The translations under genes and the position numbers were made by a program. Source: Pseudomonas ekonensis (GTDB lineage: Bacteria; Pseudomonadota; Gammaproteobacteria; Pseudomonadales; Pseudomonadaceae). From it: DNA of 64,000 nucleotides. The notes below the pieces were generated by a model that worked only from the letters and a program-made list of their open reading frames with translations, had not been told where the DNA came from and searched no databases. Below, one piece after another: positions 56,840-64,000 of this stretch (positions are counted from its first letter, which is position 1; the number at the start of each line of letters is the position of its first letter). Where the stretch lies: positions 2,368,823 through 2,432,822 of the forward strand of contig NZ_JAHSTS010000002.1 in the NCBI RefSeq assembly GCF_019145435.1, written 5' to 3'.

Positions 56840-57765
56840 ACGCCGCCGACTACCAGTCCTTCGCCGATGCCTGGGAAAGCCGCGCCACCATCCGCACCCG
56901 CCCGCGCCGGGTGGTGGAGAACGATGAGCGCCTGATCTACCCCCTCAGCCGCCAACCGCTGGTGCTGAGCGAAACCTTCCTGCGCGAGTGCCCCGAGCAG
57001 CGCGACTTCGCCCTGGTGCAGACGCTGTACAAGTTCATCAACGACGTGGTGATCTTCGAGACCGAGATCGTCGACAAGACCGCCCGCAGCATCGCCAAGA
57101 ACCGCTTCGCCGTGGCTTTCCCGTTCGCCTGCCGCTACGACGCGATGACCGTGGTGGTGGACGAGGACTACCACGCGCTGGTGGCGATGGATTTCATGCA
57201 GCAGACCGTGGCCATGACCGGCATCGAACCCATCGGCCTGCCCGACGAGATCGAGCTGAGCCGGGCGATTCCGGCCGCCGTGGCCCTGGCGCCGGAGCAC
57301 CTGCGCGATGCGGTGGAACTGATCTGCGTGGCCATCGCCGAAAACACCGTGACCGGCGACGTGGCGGCGTTCGCCCGGGACGACACGGTCAAGCCGTCGA
57401 TCAAGGGCCTGATGGCCGACCACCTGCTCGACGAGGGTCGCCACTCCAGCTTCTGGGCGCGCATGGTGCGCATCTACTGGCACACCGCGAGCGAAGCGGA
57501 CCGCGAATGCATCGCGCAGATCCTGCCGGTGTTCATCGGCCACTACCTGACCAACGACATCCAGAAGGCCTTCGACCTGCGCCTGATCGACGCCTTGCCG
57601 GTCAGCGCGGCCGCGCGCCGTTCGCTCAAGGACGAGATGGCCGGGCTGGCGTTCCCGATCAACCGCCACCACCCGCTGGTGGGCAACATCGTGCGGTTTT
57701 TCCACAACAGCTCGCTGCTCGACACGCCCTGCGTGCAGCACGCCCTGCGCAACTACCTGATCTGA
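56836..57765 (+). CDS. pvfB: PvfB/MboB-like AurF-type diiron N-oxygenase
   Basis: 309 residues. All seven metal ligands of AurF-type N-oxygenases can be placed with matching spacing: Glu75, Glu110, His113 (VDEDYHA), Glu169 (AENTVTG), His196, Glu200 and His203 (DHLLDEGRH). AurF oxidises an amine to hydroxylamine/nitro level. Here it is expected to N-oxidise an amino-acid-derived amine, building the N-N or N-oxide group of the product. Cytoplasmic; translationally coupled to the first gene and 13 bp before the NRPS gene. Confidence 0.88.
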   Translation: MNAADYQSFADAWESRATIRTRPRRVVENDERLIYPLSRQPLVLSETFLRECPEQRDFALVQTLYKFINDVVIFETEIVDKTARSIAKNRFAVAFPFACRYDAMTVVVDEDYHALVAMDFMQQTVAMTGIEPIGLPDEIELSRAIPAAVALAPEHLRDAVELICVAIAENTVTGDVAAFARDDTVKPSIKGLMADHLLDEGRHSSFWARMVRIYWHTASEADRECIAQILPVFIGHYLTNDIQKAFDLRLIDALPVSAAARRSLKDEMAGLAFPINRHHPLVGNIVRFFHNSSLLDTPCVQHALRNYLI

Positions 57766-57778
57766 AGAGGAGAGCGTC

Positions 57779-60700
57779 ATGAAACGCCTCGACATTTTGC
57801 TGATCGGCTGCAGCCAGGCCATGACCGACCTGGCGCAGGAACTTGAACAACACGGTCATTCACAGGTTCTGCTCAAGCATGGCCGTGCGCAGCCGCGACC
57901 GGCGGCGGATCTGGTGATCGACGACGCCAGCCTCGCGCCGCAGGACTTCGGCCCGACACCCCACCTGTCCCTGCGCCTGGGCATCGGCGCGAAAGGGGCC
58001 GGCGGCCTGCCGACCCTCGACCTGTTGTGCCTGCACGGCACGCGGCTGCTGAGCCGCGTGCCGATGGCGGACGAGCCGTCCGGCAACGGTCAGAGCCTGC
58101 GCCGACGGACACTGGCGCAGATCGTGGATGAGGTGACCCTGCTGGTCAGCCGCCTCTCCCGCGACACGGAATACTTCCGGCATGCGTCGGCGGCCGACGC
58201 GCCTGACTTCGAGCAGGTGGAAAGCCTGACGTTCCTCGACGCACTTGCCTACGTCCACCGCCTCAACGCCACGGCCAACCCGGCGCTGCTGCAACAGGCG
58301 CAGGTGCCGATGATCGAACGCCTGGAGCAGAGCCTGGTCCACCACGCGCAACGACCGGCACTGCACCTGGCCGAGCAGTCGGTCAGCTACGGCCAGTTGC
58401 ACACCCACAGCCGGGCGATCCGCCAACGCTTGCAGCCTCTGCTCGAACAGTGCCCGCAACCCTGGGTGGTCGGCCTCTGCCTGCCCAAGGGCCGCGAGCT
58501 GTTCGCCTCGATCCTGGCGATTCTCGGCAGCGGCGCGGTGTACCTGCCGCTGGAGCCCAGCCACCCGCTGCAGCGTCAGCAGTACATCCTGGAAAACGCC
58601 GGGGCTGCGCTGTTGCTGCACGACGGCACGCATCCGCTCGGCGGCTCGATGCCGGGGCTGGACGTCAGCCGCATCGACCCGAGCGACGCACAGCCCGGGC
58701 AACCGCTGATGCTGCAGCGCCCCGCGCTTGAGGCGCCGTGCATGGCGCTCTACACCTCGGGCACCACCGGGCACCCGAAGGGCGTGCTGCTGAGCCAGGC
58801 CAACCTCGCCCACTTCACCGCGTGGTACGCCGACTACGTGGGGCTCGACGCGCAGAGCCGGGTGCTGCAGTTTTCCTCGCTGAGCTTCGACTCGTCGCTG
58901 ATTGACATCTTCCCCACCCTGCTCGAAGGCGCCGAACTGGTGGTGCCCGACGCCGACCAGCGCCGCGATCCGCTGCAACTGGTGGCGCTGATCCGTCGCC
59001 GGCAACTGAGCCACGCGTTTCTGCCGCCGGCGCTGTTGAGCATCCTGCCGTTGGAGCAGCTGCAAGGCGTCGGGCAGATCATGACCGGCGGCGACGTCTG
59101 CGAGCCGTTCGTGATCGAGCAACTGACCCGCCAGGGCACGCTGCACAACCTCTACGGCCCCACCGAAGCCACGGTGCTGATCACGGCCCGGCCCCTGCGG
59201 CCGGGCGACAGCAACCGCACCCTCGGCGGGCCGATCGCCAACAGCCAGGTGCTGATCCTCGACGACGACCTGCAACCGGTGGAGGAGCAGACCGTCGGCG
59301 AACTGTTCATCGTCGGCCCCGGCGTGTGCCTGGGTTACCTGAACAACCCGCAGCAGACCGCCGAACGCTACCTGACGCTGGCGCTGCCGGACGGCCGCAC
59401 ACTGCGCGCCTACCGCAGCGGCGACATGGCCAAATGGGGGGCGCACGGCATCGAGCTGTGCGGGCGCCGCGACAATCAGGTGAAGATCCGCGGCTTCCGG
59501 GTCGAACCGGAAGAGATCGAGCGCTGCCTGCGCGAAAGCCGGCTGTACCGCCAGGTGGCGGTGGTGATCGATAGCCAGCGGCGGATCCTGGCCTTCCTTG
59601 CCCAGCCGCAGGAGCAGCGGCCGGGCGAGGCCCGGGAAGCGCTCAAGGCCCACGCCCGGCAATTCCTGCCGGACTACATGCAGCCGGCGGCCTGGACCGA
59701 ACTGGCGGACATGCCCTTCGCCAGCAACGGCAAGGTCGACCGCAAGGCGTTGCTGGAGCTGCCGGTGAGCGTCCAGGCCAGCGGCCCGAAGAGCCTGCCG
59801 GCCAACGCCGACGAAGCGCTGCTGCTGGAGATCTGGGCGGAGCTGCTGGAACTGCCGGCCGGCGACATTTCCACCGACGAGAGCTTCTTCAACCTCGGCG
59901 GCCATTCGATCCTGCTGTCGCGCATGCTGCTGCGCCTGCGCGAGGAGTTCGGCCGCAGCATTTCGATCAACCGCTTCATCGAACGGCCGACCATCGCCAA
60001 GCTCGCCACCCTGGTGCGCGGCACGGACGAAAGCGCCGTGCTCAGCGCCCAGGCCATGGCCGACGCCGAACGCACGCTGGATCTCGAGCCTCTGCCGATC
60101 AGCCGCATGGGCGATGTGCACAAAGTGATCGTCACCGGCGCCAACAGCTTTGTCGGCGTGCACATCGTCGAGGCACTGCTGGGCTGGGGGGCCAGCGAAG
60201 TGGCGTGCCTGGTGCGCGACGGCGGCGGGCAGACGGCGGCGCAACGCTTCGCCCACGCGCTGCGGGAAAACCGGCTCGAACATCTGGATCTGAGCCGGGT
60301 GCGGGTGTACGCGGCGGACATCGCCCGGCCGCAGCTGGGCCTGGCCGACGAGGACTTCGAACGGCTCGACCGCGAGTTCGGCGCCCTGGTGCACAACGCC
60401 GCCAACGTCAATCACGTGCTCGATTACGAGTCGCTGGCGGCGGACAACGTCGAACCGATCTTCGAGCTGCTGCGCCTGTGCGAAGGCCGCAGCAAGAAAG
60501 TGTTCAACTTCGTCTCGACCCTGTCGGCCTCCAGCACCGTCGACGCCGAGGGCCGGGTGCTGGAACTGCCCGCCGCGCCCACACCGCCGATCTACATCCG
60601 CAACGGCTACAACCTGTCCAAATGGGTCGGCGAGCGCCTGCTCGAACGGGCGCGCGAGCGTGGAGTGCGGGTCAATCTGTACCGCCCCGGCAACATCAGC

Positions 60701-61195
60701 TTCAACAGCCAAAGCGGCGTCTGCCAGCCGCACAAGAACCGGTTGATGCTGATGCTCAAGGGCTCGATCCAGCTGGGCCAGGTGCCGGCCTTCGCACTCA
60801 ACTTCGACCTGATGCCGGTGGACTTCCTCGCCCGCTTCATCGCCTTCCATGCCAGCCGCCATTGCGCCGGGCGCGCGGTGTTCAACCTGCACAACCCCGA
60901 GCCGCTGAGCTGGGACGCGTACGTGGCGTCCTTCCGTGAGACCGGCCGTGAGTTTTCGCTGGTCAGCGTCAGCGACTGGCAGCGGCAACTGGGGCGGGTC
61001 GATGCCGACAACGCGCTGTTCGGCGTGCTCGGCTTCTACCTCAACGGCTTCGAGGAAGACATCGGCGACATCTCCCTGATCGGCCACGCCAACGCCCAGG
61101 CCGGCGTGCGGCAGATGGGCGCGCGCTACCCGGAAAAGTCACCGGCGCTGCTGCGGCGCGGCTGCGATTACCTCAAAGAAATCAATTTCATCTGA
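57779..61195 (+). CDS. pvfC: PvfC/MboC-like NRPS: adenylation - carrier - thioester reductase
   Basis: 1138 residues with a gaggag ribosome site. Residues 1-~160 are unassigned (a Rossmann-like start, MKRLDILLIGCSQAM, recalls formyltransferase-like N-termini). The adenylation domain (~180-620) has A3 YTSGTTGHPKG (~323) and A5 YGPTEAT. The carrier has LGGHS (~706), whose Ser takes the phosphopantetheine arm. A reductase runs from ~780 to the end: NADPH motif VTGANSFVG (~783) and YNLSK. My reading of the pocket code is DSIFMGLVLK, a hydrophobic pocket compatible with an aliphatic amino acid. Family members activate Leu or Val and release an aldehyde or alcohol. Confidence 0.88.
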   Translation: MKRLDILLIGCSQAMTDLAQELEQHGHSQVLLKHGRAQPRPAADLVIDDASLAPQDFGPTPHLSLRLGIGAKGAGGLPTLDLLCLHGTRLLSRVPMADEPSGNGQSLRRRTLAQIVDEVTLLVSRLSRDTEYFRHASAADAPDFEQVESLTFLDALAYVHRLNATANPALLQQAQVPMIERLEQSLVHHAQRPALHLAEQSVSYGQLHTHSRAIRQRLQPLLEQCPQPWVVGLCLPKGRELFASILAILGSGAVYLPLEPSHPLQRQQYILENAGAALLLHDGTHPLGGSMPGLDVSRIDPSDAQPGQPLMLQRPALEAPCMALYTSGTTGHPKGVLLSQANLAHFTAWYADYVGLDAQSRVLQFSSLSFDSSLIDIFPTLLEGAELVVPDADQRRDPLQLVALIRRRQLSHAFLPPALLSILPLEQLQGVGQIMTGGDVCEPFVIEQLTRQGTLHNLYGPTEATVLITARPLRPGDSNRTLGGPIANSQVLILDDDLQPVEEQTVGELFIVGPGVCLGYLNNPQQTAERYLTLALPDGRTLRAYRSGDMAKWGAHGIELCGRRDNQVKIRGFRVEPEEIERCLRESRLYRQVAVVIDSQRRILAFLAQPQEQRPGEAREALKAHARQFLPDYMQPAAWTELADMPFASNGKVDRKALLELPVSVQASGPKSLPANADEALLLEIWAELLELPAGDISTDESFFNLGGHSILLSRMLLRLREEFGRSISINRFIERPTIAKLATLVRGTDESAVLSAQAMADAERTLDLEPLPISRMGDVHKVIVTGANSFVGVHIVEALLGWGASEVACLVRDGGGQTAAQRFAHALRENRLEHLDLSRVRVYAADIARPQLGLADEDFERLDREFGALVHNAANVNHVLDYESLAADNVEPIFELLRLCEGRSKKVFNFVSTLSASSTVDAEGRVLELPAAPTPPIYIRNGYNLSKWVGERLLERARERGVRVNLYRPGNISFNSQSGVCQPHKNRLMLMLKGSIQLGQVPAFALNFDLMPVDFLARFIAFHASRHCAGRAVFNLHNPEPLSWDAYVASFRETGREFSLVSVSDWQRQLGRVDADNALFGVLGFYLNGFEEDIGDISLIGHANAQAGVRQMGARYPEKSPALLRRGCDYLKEINFI

Positions 61196-61222
61196 ATCAT
61201 CCCAACAGCAAGGAGCAACACC

Positions 61223-61690
61223 ATGAGCACACTGCAACCCGACACCCTGATCAAGAACCCTCACGGCTGCCACGTCGTGTCCTCGGTGCACGTGCCGGCG
61301 GACGCCGCGCAGGTGTGGGCGGTGGTCGGCGACTTCGCCGGTTTCCACCGTTTCATCCCGGCGCTGTCGCACATCGAGATGACCGGCGAAGGCGTGTCTT
61401 CGCTGCGCAAGAAGTTCTTCAAGGACGGCAACGTGGTGGTCGAGCAGCTCAACTCCCGCGACGAGCAGGCGCGGAGCATGACCTGGACGACCATCTACAA
61501 CACCCTGGGCGTGGCCAACCTGTGGGCGGCGATGAACGTGGAATCGCTGGGGGAGGGCAAGGCGCGGGCGACCTGGACGATCATCGCCGAACCCGCTTCA
61601 GGTGGCGCCGAGGCGCTGCCGGGGTTCAAGGACTTCGTACAGGGGTTCGCCGATGACGCGATGGGGAATGTGTTGAAGCTGTTTGCGTAA
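61223..61690 (+). CDS. pvfD: PvfD/MboD-like SRPBCC (polyketide-cyclase-like) protein
   Basis: 155 residues. The START/SRPBCC pattern is visible: VSSVHVPADAAQVWAVVGDFAGFHRFIPAL at ~15-45, then LRKKFFKDGNVVVEQL and a C-terminal helix (GFKDFVQGFADDAMGNVLKLF). It binds a small hydrophobic ligand in this fold; its role in the pathway is unknown. It is the last of the four genes, 27 bp after the NRPS gene with an aaggag ribosome site, completing the pvfABCD-type set. Confidence 0.85.
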   Translation: MSTLQPDTLIKNPHGCHVVSSVHVPADAAQVWAVVGDFAGFHRFIPALSHIEMTGEGVSSLRKKFFKDGNVVVEQLNSRDEQARSMTWTTIYNTLGVANLWAAMNVESLGEGKARATWTIIAEPASGGAEALPGFKDFVQGFADDAMGNVLKLFA

Positions 61691-61723
61691 GGCTTCGTGG
61701 CGGCGGTGACTGAACCGTCGCTT

Positions 61724-61796
61724 TCGCGGGCAAGCCCGTTCCCACAGAGGATGTGCGTACGGCACAGATCCGGTGTGGGAGCGGGCTTGCTCGCGA
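61724..61796. repeat. REP-type inverted repeat pair after the pvf-type operon
   Basis: tcgcgggcaagcccgttcccaca (61724-61746) pairs with 61774-61796 at 21 of 23 bases. Located between the convergent SRPBCC and chemoreceptor genes. Confidence 0.85.
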
Positions 61797-61817
61797 TTGG
61801 CCGGTAGCCCCAGTCAA

Positions 61818-63698
61818 TCAGATCTTGAAGCTGTCCACCAACTGCTTCAGTCGGTTGGCCTGCTGCGACAGTGCATCGCAATCCTTCAACGTTTCGTTGA
61901 GGTTGGCCACGCTCTGCTGGTTAAGCAGGTTGATCTGGTTGACGTCGATGTTGATGGTTTCCACCACGGCGGTCTGTTCTTCGGTCGCCGCAGCCACCGA
62001 CTGGTTCATGCCGTCGATCTCACCGATGCGCTTGGTCACGCTGACCAGCCGCAGGCCGGCCTGGTTCGCCACCTCCACGCTCTGCTCGCTGGACGCCTGA
62101 CTGGCGTTCATGGTGCTGACCGCTTCGCGCGAACCGACCTGCAGCGAGGTGATCATCTTGTGGATCTCTTCCGCCGACTCCTGGGTGCGGTGGGCGAGGT
62201 TACGCACCTCGTCCGCCACCACTGCGAAACCGCGTCCGGCCTCGCCGGCACGGGCCGCCTCGATCGCCGCGTTGAGGGCCAGCAGGTTGGTCTGCTGGGA
62301 GATGCCCTTGATCACGTCGAGGATGTGGCCGATGTTGTCGGTGCTGGCGTTCAGGGTTTCGATCTGCTCGCACGACAGGCTGATCTTCTGCGACAGCTCA
62401 GTCATGGCCTGAATGGTTTGTTCGACCACCTGACGGCCGTCGTCGGCCTGCTCGCTGGCGCCGCTGGCATGCTGCGAGGCGTCGGCGGCGTTGCGGGCGA
62501 TCTCCTGGGTCGCGGCGCCCAACTGGTTGATGGCCGCCGCCACGCTGTTGGTGCGGGCGCTCTGCTCGTCGGAGCCGACTATCGAGGCGTTGGACGCGGT
62601 CATCACCCGCTGCGACAGGTCATGCACATGACGGGTCGCCGAGGAGACTTCGGAAATCGACGCGTGGATCCGCTCCACAAACTGGTTGAACGAGCTACCC
62701 AGTTCGCCGAACTCGTCCTTGCTCTCCACCACCAGACGGCGGGTCAGGTCGCCCTCACCCTGAGCGATGTCCTGCATCGCACGGCCCATGGTGATCAGCG
62801 GACGCATCAGCACGTTGATCAGCAGGCTCAGCAGCACGGCAATCACCGCCACCGCAATGAACATCGCGATCAGCGCCGAAGTGCGGAATTGGCCGAGGGC
62901 AGCGTAGGCCTTGTCCCGGTCGATCGACAGACCGATGTACCACTCGGCATTCGGCAGACCGCTGACCGGGGTGAACGACAGGATGCGCTCCTGGCCGTTG
63001 AGCACCACGTTCTGGTTGCCCTTCTCGATGCGCACGCTGGAGTTCGGGTAGATGTCCTTCAGGTTCTTCATCACCTGATCTTTGTCCGGGCTGACGATCA
63101 CCTGACCGTCGGCGCTGACCAGGAAGGCGTGGCCGATGCCGCCGAAATCCACCGAGTTGATGATCTTCACCAAGGTTTCCAGGCTCAGGTCGCCGCCGAC
63201 CACGCCGAGCAGCTCACCGTTCTTCTTCACCGGCATGGCGATGGTCACCACCAGGCCGCCGACGGCGGCCATGTACGGCGGGGTGAGCATGGTCTTGTCG
63301 GCGGCCACGGCCTGTTTGTACCAAGGGCGCTGACGCGGATCGTAGCCATCCGGCATCTTCGCGTCCGGACGCTGGGTGAACACGCCGTTGGCCTGGCCGA
63401 CGTAGGTGAACTGGAAGTTCGAAGTAAATGCAGGCTGATCGACCAGGCCCGGGAAATCGGCGCCCTTGCCTTGGTGGGCGACGTTCTGCGCGAGGTTCTC
63501 CAGTACCAGGATCCGCCCGCTCATCCAGTTCTGCACGCTGCTGGCGGTCAGGTCACCGGCCTGTTGCACGGAGGACTGGAGGTTCTGGCGAATGGTGTTT
63601 CGCTGCAGGTAGTCGTTGTAGAGGGTGAACAGCGCGAACGCCAGCACCACGACGCCCGAGGCGGCCAAGAGGATTTTATGGCTGAACTTGAGATTCAT
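61818..63698 (-). CDS. Methyl-accepting chemotaxis protein with dCache amino-acid sensor (PctA-like)
   Basis: 626 residues from the ATG at 63698 ([15 protein letters not shown]), which gives the family's normal length. TM1 (~9-30), a periplasmic dCache domain (~35-275), TM2 (~280-305), HAMP, and a signalling domain with the conserved hairpin tip [37 protein letters not shown]. The sensor carries the amino-acid-binding motif DPRQRPWYK...Y...GGDLSLE (Arg, Trp, Tyr, Asp), as in PctA of P. aeruginosa. In Pf0-1 a related amino-acid receptor (CtaB) is encoded near the lap locus; identity with it is likely but not proven. Confidence 0.93.
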   Translation of the reverse strand: MNLKFSHKILLAASGVVVLAFALFTLYNDYLQRNTIRQNLQSSVQQAGDLTASSVQNWMSGRILVLENLAQNVAHQGKGADFPGLVDQPAFTSNFQFTYVGQANGVFTQRPDAKMPDGYDPRQRPWYKQAVAADKTMLTPPYMAAVGGLVVTIAMPVKKNGELLGVVGGDLSLETLVKIINSVDFGGIGHAFLVSADGQVIVSPDKDQVMKNLKDIYPNSSVRIEKGNQNVVLNGQERILSFTPVSGLPNAEWYIGLSIDRDKAYAALGQFRTSALIAMFIAVAVIAVLLSLLINVLMRPLITMGRAMQDIAQGEGDLTRRLVVESKDEFGELGSSFNQFVERIHASISEVSSATRHVHDLSQRVMTASNASIVGSDEQSARTNSVAAAINQLGAATQEIARNAADASQHASGASEQADDGRQVVEQTIQAMTELSQKISLSCEQIETLNASTDNIGHILDVIKGISQQTNLLALNAAIEAARAGEAGRGFAVVADEVRNLAHRTQESAEEIHKMITSLQVGSREAVSTMNASQASSEQSVEVANQAGLRLVSVTKRIGEIDGMNQSVAAATEEQTAVVETINIDVNQINLLNQQSVANLNETLKDCDALSQQANRLKQLVDSFKI

Positions 63699-63962
63699 TT
63701 CATGGGACTTCTTATGCCAAAAGTGGGGATGCGTTCCAGATGCAACATTCCGTGTGATTTCAATTTCCATTAGCTGGCAGGCAACGTTTCTGCGGCTGCT
63801 CTACTTTGGTGCACGCACGTCTCATCAGTCTGTCGGCACGGAGCGCAGAAAACTTAGGGCTTTGTACAAAATGAATGGCATATCAGCCAGATTCCCGCCA
63901 GACGGAAAGGCGAAAGGGCGGAATCTTCGGGTGCCCGAGGCTTTCATGCCCCGGAAAAGACA

Positions 63963-63992
63963 AAACCCCAACTGCTTTCGCAATTGGGGTTT
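63963..63992 (-). terminator. Intrinsic terminator at the right edge
   Basis: aaaccccaa (63963-63971) and ttggggttt (63984-63992) form a 9-bp stem. Read leftward it is followed by a T-rich stretch (ttttgtctttt), so it probably ends a leftward gene lying beyond the window. The rest of 63771-64000 contains no gene that I can see; it holds the chemoreceptor promoter. Confidence 0.7.
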
Positions 63993-64000
63993 CGGAATTC

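Overview
The window looks like a chromosomal segment of a Pseudomonas species, most likely of the P. fluorescens group. It is GC-rich and carries Pseudomonas-type REP hairpins. It encodes a complete Lap biofilm-adhesin locus (LapA, B, C, D, E, G) with the expected gene order and signature residues. There are no rRNA, tRNA or CRISPR features and no transposases.

Layout. (1) 1-20541 is an envelope/secretion region. The 5' 1705 codons of a giant DUF4347/Ig-repeat protein run off the left edge. A PAPS-type sulfotransferase and a GT39-type membrane glycosyltransferase follow, then a phage-tail-collar (Mdp-like) protein with a DUF6916-like partner. A type VI secretion cargo module comes next: VgrG, a DUF4123 adaptor, two tandem immunity lipoproteins and a class-3 lipase effector. 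Last is a leftward operon of three adaptor-type proteins, one fused to an M50 metalloprotease, ending with a GNAT acetyltransferase. (2) 20711-21374 is a HigBA-type toxin-antitoxin pair. (3) 21466-26760 is a tripartite EmrAB/NodT-type drug efflux operon with a LysR regulator. (4) 26865-30549 is a sulfonate-type ABC importer with a TauD-family dioxygenase. (5) 30910-54473 is the lap locus: lapE-lapB-lapC (type I exporter), the 5010-residue adhesin lapA, a 112-residue small protein, the c-di-GMP receptor lapD and the periplasmic protease lapG. (6) 54601-61690 holds a GntR regulator and a four-gene pvf/mbo-type operon (heme-oxygenase-like protein, AurF-type diiron N-oxygenase, A-T-reductase NRPS, SRPBCC protein), the kind that makes diazeniumdiolate/pyrazine-N-oxide signals. 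(7) 61818-63698 is a dCache chemoreceptor for amino acids.

How they work together. LapBCE exports LapA. LapA's N-terminal module is retained in the outer membrane until LapG cuts at the TAAG site (residues 107-110), and LapD holds LapG back when c-di-GMP is high. The lapE-lapA intergenic region has two inverted FleQ-like boxes.

The best candidate for something undescribed is the left third. There, a second giant adhesin-like protein, whose N-terminal DUF4347 domain shows a His/Cys pair as in caspase-like folds, lies near glycan/sulfate-modifying enzymes and tail-collar proteins. An adaptor plus M50-protease operon is nearby, with no ABC transporter or TolC of its own. That these form one system is inference. 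Other notable points are a tandem-duplicated immunity gene that carries a relic of the effector's start codon region, and strong palindromes in the long AT-rich leader of the pvf operon.
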